Source: an uncultured Oscillospiraceae bacterium (GTDB taxonomy: Bacteria; Bacillota; Clostridia; Oscillospirales; Oscillospiraceae). Taken from it: DNA of 22,775 nt. Below are positions 14,701-21,059 of this stretch, in pieces. The notes under the pieces were generated by a model that made no database searches, was not told the DNA's origin, and saw nothing but the letters and a program-made list of their open reading frames with translations. Location: the NCBI GenBank assembly GCA_910588455.1, contig CAJUPG010000027.1:1-22775 (forward strand), read 5' to 3'. Every line of letters starts with the position of its first letter. The first letter of the stretch is position 1. The translations under genes and the position numbers were made by a program.

Positions 14701-16759
14701 CGCCCTGACCGGCGACAAGCAGTATGAGGTCAAGGTTGTGTTCGTGACCAGCTGGGATCCCAAGGAGATCAGCGGCGGCGGCGTCAACCGGCCCACCGGC
14801 GGCGTTGTCCTGGGCGACGACACCACCACCTCTCAGCTGCTGGAGGCGCTGAACACCAACGGCACCGTGACCTTTAACACTGAGTACACCCCCAGCAACC
14901 GCATCACCGTGCCCGCCGGCACCAACCTGGTTGTGAAGGGCGGCGTTACCGTCAAGTCCGGCAGCGCCATCGACGGCAACATGGACACCGAGCAGACCGC
15001 CACCATTCAGGGCGTGAACACCGTGAACGGCAATATCACCGGCGGCAAGACCAGCGCGCTTGCGCCTTCCAAGGCTGACGGCGTGGCGGTTAATCAGACC
15101 TACAACGGCAGCGTAGATGTGGCCACTCTGGACCTGAGCAACGCAGGCGAAACCGCTCAGAACGAGAGCGGCAAGATTACCATCAACGGCAACGCCAGCT
15201 TCGACGAGATCATCGCGCCCGCTCAGAATTCGACCGTAGAGATCATCGTGAACGGCACTCTGTCCGTGGGCGATGGAAATACTCTGCCCACCATTCCTGG
15301 CGTTACCATCACCGTGCTCAGCAGCAAATCCCTGCACGTCAATGGTAATCTGACCAACTTCGATCTGCTGGCCATCGGCAGCACCACCGGCAACTACACC
15401 GGCGCTGTGACCGTGAGCGGCGACCTGAACGGCAAAATGAACCTCCAGAAGGGCTCCCTGACCGTAAATGGCGTGGTGACCTTCGCCACTAACACTACCG
15501 TGACGAACGGCTTCACCCTGACCTTCGGCACTTCCGGCTCTTATGCCAGCAACAGCGTGTCCAACGCTGCAACGAACGGCTTCCAGGACGCGAACGGCGG
15601 CAAGCTGAATGCGGATCAGGTAGGCGGTCTGACCTTCACCTACGACAGCACCAAGCAGGCGTTCGTTTCCGAGAGCTCCGTGCCTCTGTTTGAGGGCAAG
15701 ATCTACTTCGTGAACTCCCTGGCCGACTTGAAGGCGGCGCAGGACGGCGGCTCCGCCTATCCGACTCCCACCGGCCCCGCCAACTCCCCCTACGGCGACT
15801 TTGACCAGCAGTATGCCCACGAGCCCTGGATCCTGATCGGCGTGAAAACCACTGAGAAGGACACCGGCAACAACGCCGTGGTCCTGAAGGAAATCAAGGT
15901 CAACGGCACTGCGGTTGAGATGAAGAAGGCCGGGGACAACGCGACGCCTGAGACGTCGCTCTCCCAGGATAACAGCAAGGGCTACCGCTTCTTCCACTTT
16001 GAACTGCTGAGCGGCGGCGCGACAGGCGACGATCAGTATCTGAATCAGAGCGCGATCGAAACCGGCAACCGCTATGAGGTTACTCTGGAGTACAAGGGCC
16101 AGACCCAGGTTATCACCGGCACCTATGGCGGTATGACCCTGCCCCGTGCGGTTTCCGCCAATGACGTGGACGTGTCGATCGAAGTGGTCTACAATGAGGC
16201 CCAGCTGCGTTCGCTGTATGCCCAGGGCCTGCGTTGGGACAACAATTCTACGAGCTTCGAGAGCAGCTTCATCATCAATGAGCCTTATAAGAATAAGGAG
16301 TATGAGAACGCCACCCAGATCGACGCCCAGTTGGGCGACAATCCCTGGCTGTTGGTGAAGTTCCACTGCGATAACCCCGCTCTCTATGACAGCAAGGTCA
16401 CCCTGACCAAGATTGCTGTGGGCCAGAATCAGTGGCCCGCCGCTCAGGCTGCTGGGACCGGGAACAGCGCGACTGCTTACCCGGTTGCAGACTGGATCAA
16501 ACCTGCCGAGAATGGCCGGCCCGCGCATACCTTCTGGGATAACTTCAACTTCAAGAACGGTACTGAGGGCGGTGCAAACCTGGGTATGTCTGCCCTGCCG
16601 AACGCGGGTGATAAGATCACTGTGACCTATACCGTGCAGGTGGGCCGGACAACTGAAGAAAAGACCGTAGAGTATGCGTTCCCCACGTATACTAAGCCGG
16701 TTGAAAAGGCTCAGGCTCCCGGCGGCGACGACAGCGGTACGCAGACCCCTGCTGTCTGA
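11765..16759 (+). CDS. SLH-domain S-layer-type surface protein
   Basis: A 1664-residue secreted protein. The signal peptide (MRNLKRALSLALASIMLLGMMVTGASA, cleavage near 27) precedes SLH domains at about residues 30-80 and 95-145, and a more divergent third at about 150-200 (LTRDNVAELVFHTL). SLH motifs FEGYTDGSFGPERPVTRAEMA and FDPNRTVSTVEAATML are clear; such domains bind pyruvylated wall polymers. The middle (about 200-1000) is of unknown fold. Residues about 1080-1240 carry repeated VNGN/VNGT/VSGD steps suggesting a beta-helix, and about 1300-1640 holds two related copies of one domain. There is no LPXTG signal. AAAAAGGAGG lies nine bases before the ATG. Size, SLH anchoring and frequent CTG, ACC and GGC codons suit an abundant S-layer protein, though a large adhesin is an alternative. 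Confidence 0.9.
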   Translation: MRNLKRALSLALASIMLLGMMVTGASAASSSFTDFDQIVNQEAAEVTSGLKIFEGYTDGSFGPERPVTRAEMAVIICKLLNGADVDPSNFSGLTKFTDVPGWAEGYVNYCNSMGIVVGVGDNKFDPNRTVSTVEAATMLLKALGYFVEEDQLKSDWKTVVTGRATSLKLYGDLTLAVDEPLTRDNVAELVFHTLFAQRVAYDDNRNLYVKNTDRDVVVTNGTSDRNNTLAMNTFGMWYIDGTVTGNSYTDVSLSKTTNNGDRTMVLFDAGQSYLGGTGIFSYPFEYETGLDMIGHAARVYYSMERNAPVVYAIVDRATKVGVITYDRNTARLSAAASDAGFRRNTIVDIKNYLVNYDWDVTWANNDARLTPTNEPNLSLILISNSSDYTVDRVIVLDQYLDTVRRVVNDEDDFDFDLTTRDGADMNILHGDAAEGDYVIVTDVGNQHSILNVTKAETQSAKITRFTGVSNGAGTVKSIVADGTEYVGSPVRDHEDPAKTLDNTTNFEEINTIGEATMILDAEGKVIALAQPETAKNYAYAAQFGVHKNNNGLNHEEALTVKLYFIDGTSGVYEVNTDQGTFDGYNYQTSDETKLNQGAATGGSYNPTVAYKNLDLDSNGHLTGLTAVNAANIGNGTAANGLGVYHVSVRSDNTVVMWALHDEDQEDSANRAAAAKAQLLARRTTLVATVGVAKDTVPVPPSGGTTAAISQNGVVTNKEGERLYQNNKTVYFYVDGNRSNTQGTYTWSNSGLTVGVRTGVANAVTFTHGGNKDDNKWGTQNVADEFVQVFADEYDSTNKDVDRLVSAVLVYGLEVDANDTMYFYNQGNYIVNDGALNSKADGKITLTYTLHDPDTGEVFEKTYDNGGKGYDSGAAAREEAENVPTGYYEIGSSNLKPVMTVKSPNGSGNVWSNGKYRFVMDAALNYNERTKNIFAGSEEVGGIIDSAVIVNLTDGKNLDTVSGIVRALENHQTVKISYAYALTGDKQYEVKVVFVTSWDPKEISGGGVNRPTGGVVLGDDTTTSQLLEALNTNGTVTFNTEYTPSNRITVPAGTNLVVKGGVTVKSGSAIDGNMDTEQTATIQGVNTVNGNITGGKTSALAPSKADGVAVNQTYNGSVDVATLDLSNAGETAQNESGKITINGNASFDEIIAPAQNSTVEIIVNGTLSVGDGNTLPTIPGVTITVLSSKSLHVNGNLTNFDLLAIGSTTGNYTGAVTVSGDLNGKMNLQKGSLTVNGVVTFATNTTVTNGFTLTFGTSGSYASNSVSNAATNGFQDANGGKLNADQVGGLTFTYDSTKQAFVSESSVPLFEGKIYFVNSLADLKAAQDGGSAYPTPTGPANSPYGDFDQQYAHEPWILIGVKTTEKDTGNNAVVLKEIKVNGTAVEMKKAGDNATPETSLSQDNSKGYRFFHFELLSGGATGDDQYLNQSAIETGNRYEVTLEYKGQTQVITGTYGGMTLPRAVSANDVDVSIEVVYNEAQLRSLYAQGLRWDNNSTSFESSFIINEPYKNKEYENATQIDAQLGDNPWLLVKFHCDNPALYDSKVTLTKIAVGQNQWPAAQAAGTGNSATAYPVADWIKPAENGRPAHTFWDNFNFKNGTEGGANLGMSALPNAGDKITVTYTVQVGRTTEEKTVEYAFPTYTKPVEKAQAPGGDDSGTQTPAV

Positions 16760-16781
16760 GAAAATTCCTGAACCCCCTTTT

Positions 16782-16812
16782 CCCCCGGGCCGAAAGGCCC
16801 GGGGGCCTTTTT
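16782..16812 (+). terminator. Strong terminator of the S-layer gene
   Basis: A perfect 10-bp G/C stem (16782-16791 and 16796-16805, CCCCCGGGCC and its complement) capped by a GAAA tetraloop is followed by CCTTTTT. It starts 23 bases after the stop. The opposite strand lacks a T-run after the stem, so it acts on the plus strand. Confidence 0.93.
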
Positions 16813-16814
16813 CA

Positions 16815-17309
16815 TCAGCGGATGGCGATGTAGTTGTAAATAACCCCTTGTAGGTTTACGTTCGGGGAATAATTGTGATTTCGCTCGTCGTGCAGTCCCA
16901 CCTGGAAGCCGTTGCTGGTGACCATCACCGCGGCGAAATTGTCCCACCGTTTCGGATCGGCTCCGGACAGGTTTTCCCGCGTCGCCAGCCCGCCATACAG
17001 GTATTTGGTGTAGCTGGTCTCCAGAGAGAGCTGCGGCAGGCTTTTCAGCACGAACACCGCCTTGGGCTGGAAGCCCAGGTTGATATGCTGCATTTCCTTG
17101 CCGTCGCCGGTGTAGCTTCCCGCCAGAACCTGGGGGAAGCGGGTGGTGTAGGCCGTCTCAGCCAGGGCACGCACTGCGCCCAGCTCCTCCCGCAGCTCCG
17201 TAAGGGCCGCGTCCAGCTTGATGTTGTCATCGTTGAAGTCGGTGCGCAGGACCTTGTCCTGGGGCTCCCACTGGCAGAGGCTGTAGTTTTGGGTATAATT
17301 GGTTGACAT
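16815..17309 (-). CDS. Hypothetical protein resembling phage tail-fibre-type N-terminus
   Basis: A 164-residue protein without signal peptide or membrane segment. The N-terminal segment YSLCQWEPQDKVLRTDFNDDNIKLDAALTEL follows a pattern common at the start of phage tail-fibre or tail-associated proteins in Clostridia (aromatic, then D.VLR.DFN.DN.K.D.AL). The C-terminal half (about 70-164) looks beta-rich: GSYTGDGKEMQHINLGFQPKAVFVL, then NGFQVGLHDERNHNYSP and VIYNYIAIR. The start at 17309 is chosen because AAGGAGGG lies six bases upstream; in-frame sequence extends to 17399 without a ribosome site. No other phage gene is near. It sits alone between the S-layer terminator and the ribosomal operon terminators, with no convincing promoter. 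Function is not known; it could be a domesticated tail gene or a cell-surface-related protein. Confidence 0.65.
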   Translation of the reverse strand: MSTNYTQNYSLCQWEPQDKVLRTDFNDDNIKLDAALTELREELGAVRALAETAYTTRFPQVLAGSYTGDGKEMQHINLGFQPKAVFVLKSLPQLSLETSYTKYLYGGLATRENLSGADPKRWDNFAAVMVTSNGFQVGLHDERNHNYSPNVNLQGVIYNYIAIR

Positions 17310-17397
17310 TTGATTCCCTCCTTGAAATGTGATTCCATAAATGGCGGGAATCCCCCAAAAGTTGTACGTTTGCATACACCTAACCGAAAAATTTTTC

Positions 17398-17430
17398 AAA
17401 AAAATACACCGCGCCTGTAAAAGCGCGGTG
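17398..17430 (-). terminator. Second terminator of the ribosomal operon
   Basis: An 8-bp perfect stem (17407-17414 and 17423-17430, CACCGCGC and its complement) with an eight-base loop is followed on the minus strand by TATTTTTTT (complement of 17398-17406). It lies 17 bp beyond the first terminator and acts as a back-up. Confidence 0.82.
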
Positions 17431-17446
17431 CGTTCCAGATAAAACA

Positions 17447-17478
17447 GGGGACCGGTTTTCCGGTCCCCCGTCTTTTTT
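17447..17478 (-). terminator. First, possibly bidirectional terminator after rplQ
   Basis: A perfect 9-bp stem (17447-17455 and 17460-17468, GGGGACCGG and its complement) with a four-base loop begins 12 bases after the rplQ stop. The minus-strand side reads TGTTTTATC and the plus-strand side CGTCTTTTTT, so it could stop transcription from either direction. Confidence 0.82.
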
Positions 17479-17479
17479 A

Positions 17480-17821
17480 TTACACGAGCTGGACAATCGC
17501 CATCTCAGCCGCGTCGCCCCGGCGGGGGCCAATGCGGACGATCCGGGTGTAACCGCCGTTGCGCTCGGCGTACTTGGGCCCGATCTCGTCAAAGAGCTTC
17601 TTGGCCACATCCTCCTTGGTGATGTAGCTCAAAGCCTGACGGTAGGAGGCCAGATTGCTCTGCTTGGCCAGAGTAATCATTTTCTCCGCCAGAGGCGCAA
17701 CCTCCTTGGCGCGGGTCACAGTGGTCTTGATCTGGCCGTTCTCCAGCAGATAGGTGACCATAGCCCGGAGCATCGCCCGGCGCTGGTCGCTGGTGCGGCC
17801 CAGTTTGCGGTTATGAGACAT
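17480..17821 (-). CDS. rplQ: 50S ribosomal protein L17
   Basis: A 113-residue protein of the large ribosomal subunit. The N-terminus MSHNRKLGRTSDQRRAMLRAMVTYLLENGQIKTTVTRAKE and the end YTRIVRIGPRRGDAAEMAIVQLV are the signature of bacterial L17, at the usual length for Firmicutes. AGAAGGAG lies eight bases before the ATG. It is the last gene of the operon, 111 bp after rpoA, and is followed by two terminators. Confidence 0.97.
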   Translation of the reverse strand: MSHNRKLGRTSDQRRAMLRAMVTYLLENGQIKTTVTRAKEVAPLAEKMITLAKQSNLASYRQALSYITKEDVAKKLFDEIGPKYAERNGGYTRIVRIGPRRGDAAEMAIVQLV

Positions 17822-17932
17822 TTTTTTGCACTCCTTCTGGCCTCGCGTGGCGCAGGCCGGTAAATTCGTTCAGGGCGCATACAAAGGGGGCGAGCGGAAC
17901 GTTACATACCTCCACCCCGGCCCGGTTTGGGA

Positions 17933-18883
17933 TTATGCGTTTTCCTCGTTGGCCAGGGACAGGCCCATCATGGACAGCTTGTTAATCACTTCCTCCAGGG
18001 ACTTGCGACCCAGGTTGCGCACCTTCATCATTTCTTCCTCGGTCTTGGAAATCAGGTCCTCCACCGTGTTGATGTTGGCCCGCTTGAGGCAGTTGTAAGA
18101 GCGCACCGACAGGTCCATATCGTCGATGGTCATTTCCATCACCTTGTCCCGCTGGGTCTCCGCCTTCTCCACCACGGTGGAGCGGCTGCCCATGGTCTCG
18201 GACAGGTCGGTAAACAGGGCGAAGTGGTCGCACAGAATGCGCGCGCCTAAGCTCACCGCGTCCCGGGCGTCGATGGTGCCGTTGGTCCAGACCTCCAGGG
18301 TCAGCTTGTCATAGTCGGTAGCGTCGCCTACGCGGGTGTTTTCCACCGTGTAGTTGACCTTGCGCACCGGGGTGTAGATGGAGTCCACGGGGATCAGGCC
18401 GATGATAGTCTGGGGGGGCTTGTTTTTATCGGCGGAGATATAGCCCCGGCCGTGGTTCAGGGTCAGCTCCATGTTCAGCGTCGCATCCGCCCCCAGAGTG
18501 GCGATGTGGAGGTCCGGATTGAGAATCTCCACGTCCGCGTCCGCCTTGATGTCGCCGGCCGTCACCTTGCACTCGCCGCTGGCCTCGATATGAACGGTCT
18601 TGACGCCCTCACAGTGCAGCTTGGCAATGATGCCCTTCACATTGAGCACGATCTCCGTTACATCCTCCTTCACGCCGGGGATGGTGGAAAACTCGTGCTG
18701 CACGCCGGAGATTTTGATGGAGGTCACCGCCGTGCCAGGCAGAGAGGAGAGCAGGATGCGGCGCAGGGAGTTGCCCAGAGTGGTGCCGTAGCCGCGCTCC
18801 AGGGGCTCCACCACGTACTTGCCATACGAGTTGTCGCCGGGGGTTTCAATACATTCAATGCGGGGCTTTTCGATTTCTACCAT
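17933..18883 (-). CDS. rpoA: DNA-directed RNA polymerase subunit alpha
   Basis: A 316-residue RNA polymerase alpha subunit. The N-terminal domain (about 1-230) carries the dimer and assembly motifs: VEPLERGYGTTLGNSLRRILLSSLPGTAV near residue 26, and VDSIYTPVRKVNYTVENTRVGDATDYDKL. The C-terminal domain (about 245-310) has SVRSYNCLKRANINTVEDLISKTEEEMMKVRNLGRKSLEEV, which binds UP elements and activators. Length is normal for Firmicutes. AAAAGGAGGG precedes the ATG by about 12 bases, and a G/C-rich hairpin sits just above it in the 87-bp gap after rpsD. It is part of the S13-S11-S4-alpha-L17 group. Confidence 0.98.
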   Translation of the reverse strand: MVEIEKPRIECIETPGDNSYGKYVVEPLERGYGTTLGNSLRRILLSSLPGTAVTSIKISGVQHEFSTIPGVKEDVTEIVLNVKGIIAKLHCEGVKTVHIEASGECKVTAGDIKADADVEILNPDLHIATLGADATLNMELTLNHGRGYISADKNKPPQTIIGLIPVDSIYTPVRKVNYTVENTRVGDATDYDKLTLEVWTNGTIDARDAVSLGARILCDHFALFTDLSETMGSRSTVVEKAETQRDKVMEMTIDDMDLSVRSYNCLKRANINTVEDLISKTEEEMMKVRNLGRKSLEEVINKLSMMGLSLANEENA

Positions 18884-18908
18884 ATGCTGGAATACCCTCC
18901 TTTTCTCG

Positions 18909-18926
18909 GCGGCGCGTGCGCGCCGC
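18909..18926 (-). other. G/C hairpin in the rpsD-rpoA gap
   Basis: GCGGCGCG (18909-18916) pairs perfectly with CGCGCCGC (18919-18926); the real loop is probably four bases. On the minus strand it ends about ten bases before the rpoA Shine-Dalgarno sequence. There is no T-run, so it is not a terminator; it may protect or separate the cistrons. Confidence 0.55.
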
Positions 18927-18970
18927 TTCTTCAGCTCACCAGTATATCTGAGGGTTCTCTAAGTCTTGGA

Positions 18971-19573
18971 TTACTTAGAATACAGCTCGACGATCAGGTG
19001 CTCTTCCACGGGGAAGTCAATGTCGTCCCGGCTGGGCATGGACACGACGGTCCCCTGAAGGGTATTCTTGTTGCGGTCCAGCCACTTGGGCACGTTGACC
19101 TGGATGGCGTCCTCACCCAGCAGGCGCTTGAACTTGACGGAGGAGCGGCTCTTCTCCCGCACTTCAATCACGTCCCCGACCTTCACCATGTAGGAGGGGA
19201 TGTCCACCCGCTGGCCGTTTACGGTGAAGTGGCCGTGGGTCACCAGCTGCCGGGCCTCCCGGCGGGTCATGGCAAAGCCCAGGCGGTACGCCACGTTGTC
19301 CAGGCGGCGCTCGATCAGGGTGAGCAGGTTCTCACCGGTCTTGCCCTGCATCCGGGAAGCCTTCTCATAGTACATATGGAACTGCTTCTCCATCACGCCG
19401 TAGACGAACTTGACCTTCTGCTTCTCGGTCAGCTGCATGGCGTACTCGGACTTCTTCTTGCGCATATTGCCCTGGCTGTTGCGCTCAGTGGTTTTTTTGG
19501 CATAGCCCATGGCGGCGGGAGACAGGTTGAGCGCCTTGCACCGCTTGGCGATGGGCTGCATATTTCTAGCCAT
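18971..19573 (-). CDS. rpsD: 30S ribosomal protein S4
   Basis: A 200-residue small-subunit protein that nucleates 16S rRNA folding. The S4 RNA-binding motif LIERRLDNVAYRLGFAMTRREARQLVTHGHFTVNGQRVDIPSYMVKVGDVIEV is at about residues 88-142. The N-terminus (MARNMQPIAKRCKALNLSPAAMGYAKK) lacks the four-cysteine zinc site, so it is the zinc-free form. AAGAAGGAGG precedes the ATG. It lies 25 bp after rpsK and 87 bp before rpoA. Confidence 0.97.
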   Translation of the reverse strand: MARNMQPIAKRCKALNLSPAAMGYAKKTTERNSQGNMRKKKSEYAMQLTEKQKVKFVYGVMEKQFHMYYEKASRMQGKTGENLLTLIERRLDNVAYRLGFAMTRREARQLVTHGHFTVNGQRVDIPSYMVKVGDVIEVREKSRSSVKFKRLLGEDAIQVNVPKWLDRNKNTLQGTVVSMPSRDDIDFPVEEHLIVELYSK

Positions 19574-19598
19574 GTGTCAAAATCCTCCTTCTTCCAGA

Positions 19599-19997
19599 TC
19601 AGACGCGGCGGCGCTTGGGGGGCCGGCAGCCGTTGTGGGGCACGGGGGTCACGTCTTTAATCAGGGTGACCTCCAGGCCCACGGCCTGCAGCGCCCGGAT
19701 GGCGGCCTCACGGCCGGCGCCGGGGCCCTTCACAAACACCTCTACGCTCTTCAGACCGTATTCCATCGCGGCCTTGGCAGCCGTCTCGGCGGCGCTCTGG
19801 GCGGCGAAGGGAGTGGATTTCCGGGAGCCCCGGAAGTTCAGGGCGCCGGAGGAGCACCAGGACAGAGCGTTGCCCTGGGCGTCGGTGACGGTGACCATGG
19901 TATTGTTGAAGGAGGAGCGGATATGCACCTGGCCCTTCTCTACGTTCTTGCGCTCGCGGCGCTTACGGACGACTTTCTTTCCTTTGTTCGCAGCCAT
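19599..19997 (-). CDS. rpsK: 30S ribosomal protein S11
   Basis: A 132-residue protein of the 30S platform. VHIRSSFNNTMVTVTDAQGNALSWCSSGALNFRGSRKSTPFAAQSAAE and the terminal DVTPVPHNGCRPPKRRRV are diagnostic. The HNGCRPPKRRRV tail is universally conserved. AAGGGAGGG lies nine bases before the ATG. It is tightly spaced with rpsM (15 bp) and rpsD (25 bp). Confidence 0.98.
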   Translation of the reverse strand: MAANKGKKVVRKRRERKNVEKGQVHIRSSFNNTMVTVTDAQGNALSWCSSGALNFRGSRKSTPFAAQSAAETAAKAAMEYGLKSVEVFVKGPGAGREAAIRALQAVGLEVTLIKDVTPVPHNGCRPPKRRRV

Positions 19998-20012
19998 TTG
20001 TATATCCCTCCC

Positions 20013-20381
20013 TTACTTCTTCTTATTGGCGACCGTACGCTTGGGACCCTTACGGGTACGGGCGTTGGTCTTGCTGCGCTGCCCGCGGACGGGTAATCCC
20101 TTGCGGTGGCGGATGCCCCGGTAGCAGCCGATCTCCGTCAGGCGCTTGATGTCCATTGCCACGTTCCGGCGCAGGTCGCCCTCCACCGTGTAGCTGTGTC
20201 CGATAATCTCACGCAGCTTGGCCTCATCGGCCTCGCTCAAATCTTTCACGCGGGTATCCGGGTTCACCCCGGCCTCCGCCAGGATCTTGTTGGCGCTGGT
20301 GCGCCCAATGCCGTAGATATACGTGAGGCCGATCTCGATTCGTTTCTCCTTCGGCAGGTCAATGCCGGCAATACGAGCCAT
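20013..20381 (-). CDS. rpsM: 30S ribosomal protein S13
   Basis: A 122-residue protein of the 30S head that contacts tRNA and the large subunit. MARIAGIDLPKEKRIEIGLTYIYGIGR at the start, YRGIRHRKGLPVRGQRSKTNARTRKGP and the basic VANKKK tail identify it. TTGGAGGTG precedes the ATG. It lies 18 bp after rpmJ. Confidence 0.98.
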   Translation of the reverse strand: MARIAGIDLPKEKRIEIGLTYIYGIGRTSANKILAEAGVNPDTRVKDLSEADEAKLREIIGHSYTVEGDLRRNVAMDIKRLTEIGCYRGIRHRKGLPVRGQRSKTNARTRKGPKRTVANKKK

Positions 20382-20399
20382 TTATTACAGCACCTCCAA

Positions 20400-20513
20400 T
20401 TAACCTTGTCTCTGCTTATGTTTCGGGTTTTCGCAAATAACCATGACTTTGCCCTTGCGCTTGATGACTTTGCACTTCTCGCACATGGGCTTCACGGACG
20501 GTCTGACTTTCAT
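20400..20513 (-). CDS. rpmJ: 50S ribosomal protein L36
   Basis: A 37-residue protein read directly from the minus strand: MKVRPSVKPMCEKCKVIKR, then KGKVMVICENPKHKQRQG. The zinc-ribbon residues C11, C14, C27 and H32 are all present, so this is the zinc-binding form. AGGAGG lies six to seven bases before the ATG at 20513. It lies between infA and rpsM as in most bacteria. A 76-bp gap toward infA contains a G/C-rich stem that is not a terminator. Confidence 0.97.
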   Translation of the reverse strand: MKVRPSVKPMCEKCKVIKRKGKVMVICENPKHKQRQG

Positions 20514-20589
20514 TGTTAAAACCTCCTGATGAATGCCTTGATGGCCCCGCGGCCCAAAGGCAAGGCTCCGGGCCTGCGGTCGTTTGTTC

Positions 20590-20808
20590 TTACTTGCTGC
20601 GCCAGGTGATCCGGCCCCGGGTCAGGTCATAGGGTGACATCTGCACCGTAACCTTGTCGCCGGGCAGAATCCGGATAAAATTCATGCGCAGCTTGCCGGA
20701 GATATGGGCCAGGATAATGTGGCCGTTTCCGATGTCCACGTGGAACGTGGTATTGGGAAGGGACTCGGTCACGACTCCCTCCAGTTCGATCATATCGTCT
20801 TTTGCCAA
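20590..20808 (-). CDS. infA: Translation initiation factor IF-1 (TTG start)
   Basis: A 72-residue OB-fold factor that binds the 30S A site during initiation. MAKDDMIELEGVVTESLPNTTFHVDIGNGHIILAHISGKLRMNFIRILPGDKVTVQMSPYDLTRGRITWR is canonical at the standard length. The codon at 20808 is TTG, not ATG; it is accepted because GGGAGGT lies eight bases upstream and the family N-terminus MAK begins there. The first ATG would remove five conserved residues. Both the start and its ribosome site lie inside the preceding KOW gene (19-base overlap), so the two are probably translationally coupled. Confidence 0.97.
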   Translation of the reverse strand: MAKDDMIELEGVVTESLPNTTFHVDIGNGHIILAHISGKLRMNFIRILPGDKVTVQMSPYDLTRGRITWRSK

Positions 20809-21059
20809 GCGTGATTACCTCCCTTGAAGGCGGCCAGCGCCCTTCTCAACTCCCGGTCGGACTGCGGACGCTGGGGAAGCCGGTGGTCCAAAACCGTCAA
20901 ATGCTTCTCCTTCTTTCCCTTGGGCCGGGACAGCCTGCGGCGTTTGCCGTCGGCCAGCAGAAGCAGCTGCCGGGCGGGGTCCTCTCCCACCACGCAGAAC
21001 ACGCCTCCCTGGTCCCGTCCGGCCTTGGCCCGCACGATTTGTCCTGTGTAATCAAACAT
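20790..21059 (-). CDS. KOW-domain RNA-binding protein (L14e-like)
   Basis: An 89-residue protein. The first ~45 residues (MFDYTGQIVRAKAGRDQGGVFCVVGEDPARQLLLLADGKRRRL) form a KOW/SH3-like motif as in ribosomal L14e/L24-type proteins. The rest is basic (SRPKGKKEKH) and ends in a less conserved tail. Homologues sit between map and infA in many Clostridia; the function is not established, though a ribosome or RNA role is likely from context. The ATG at 21059 overlaps the map stop by eight bases, with GAGGA upstream. The 3' end overlaps infA by 19 bases. Confidence 0.88.
   Translation of the reverse strand: MFDYTGQIVRAKAGRDQGGVFCVVGEDPARQLLLLADGKRRRLSRPKGKKEKHLTVLDHRLPQRPQSDRELRRALAAFKGGNHAWQKTI

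Noticed and set aside
11744..16528. A 1594-codon open frame antisense to the S-layer gene
   Set aside because: It mirrors the strong codon bias of the real gene: its residues are dominated by Gly, Val, Ala, His and Gln in a pattern set by complementary codons, with no ribosome site or domain.
17310..17399. Extension of the tail-fibre-like gene by 30 residues
   Set aside because: No ribosome site upstream, it reaches toward the terminator T-run, and the ATG at 17309 has a strong AAGGAGGG.
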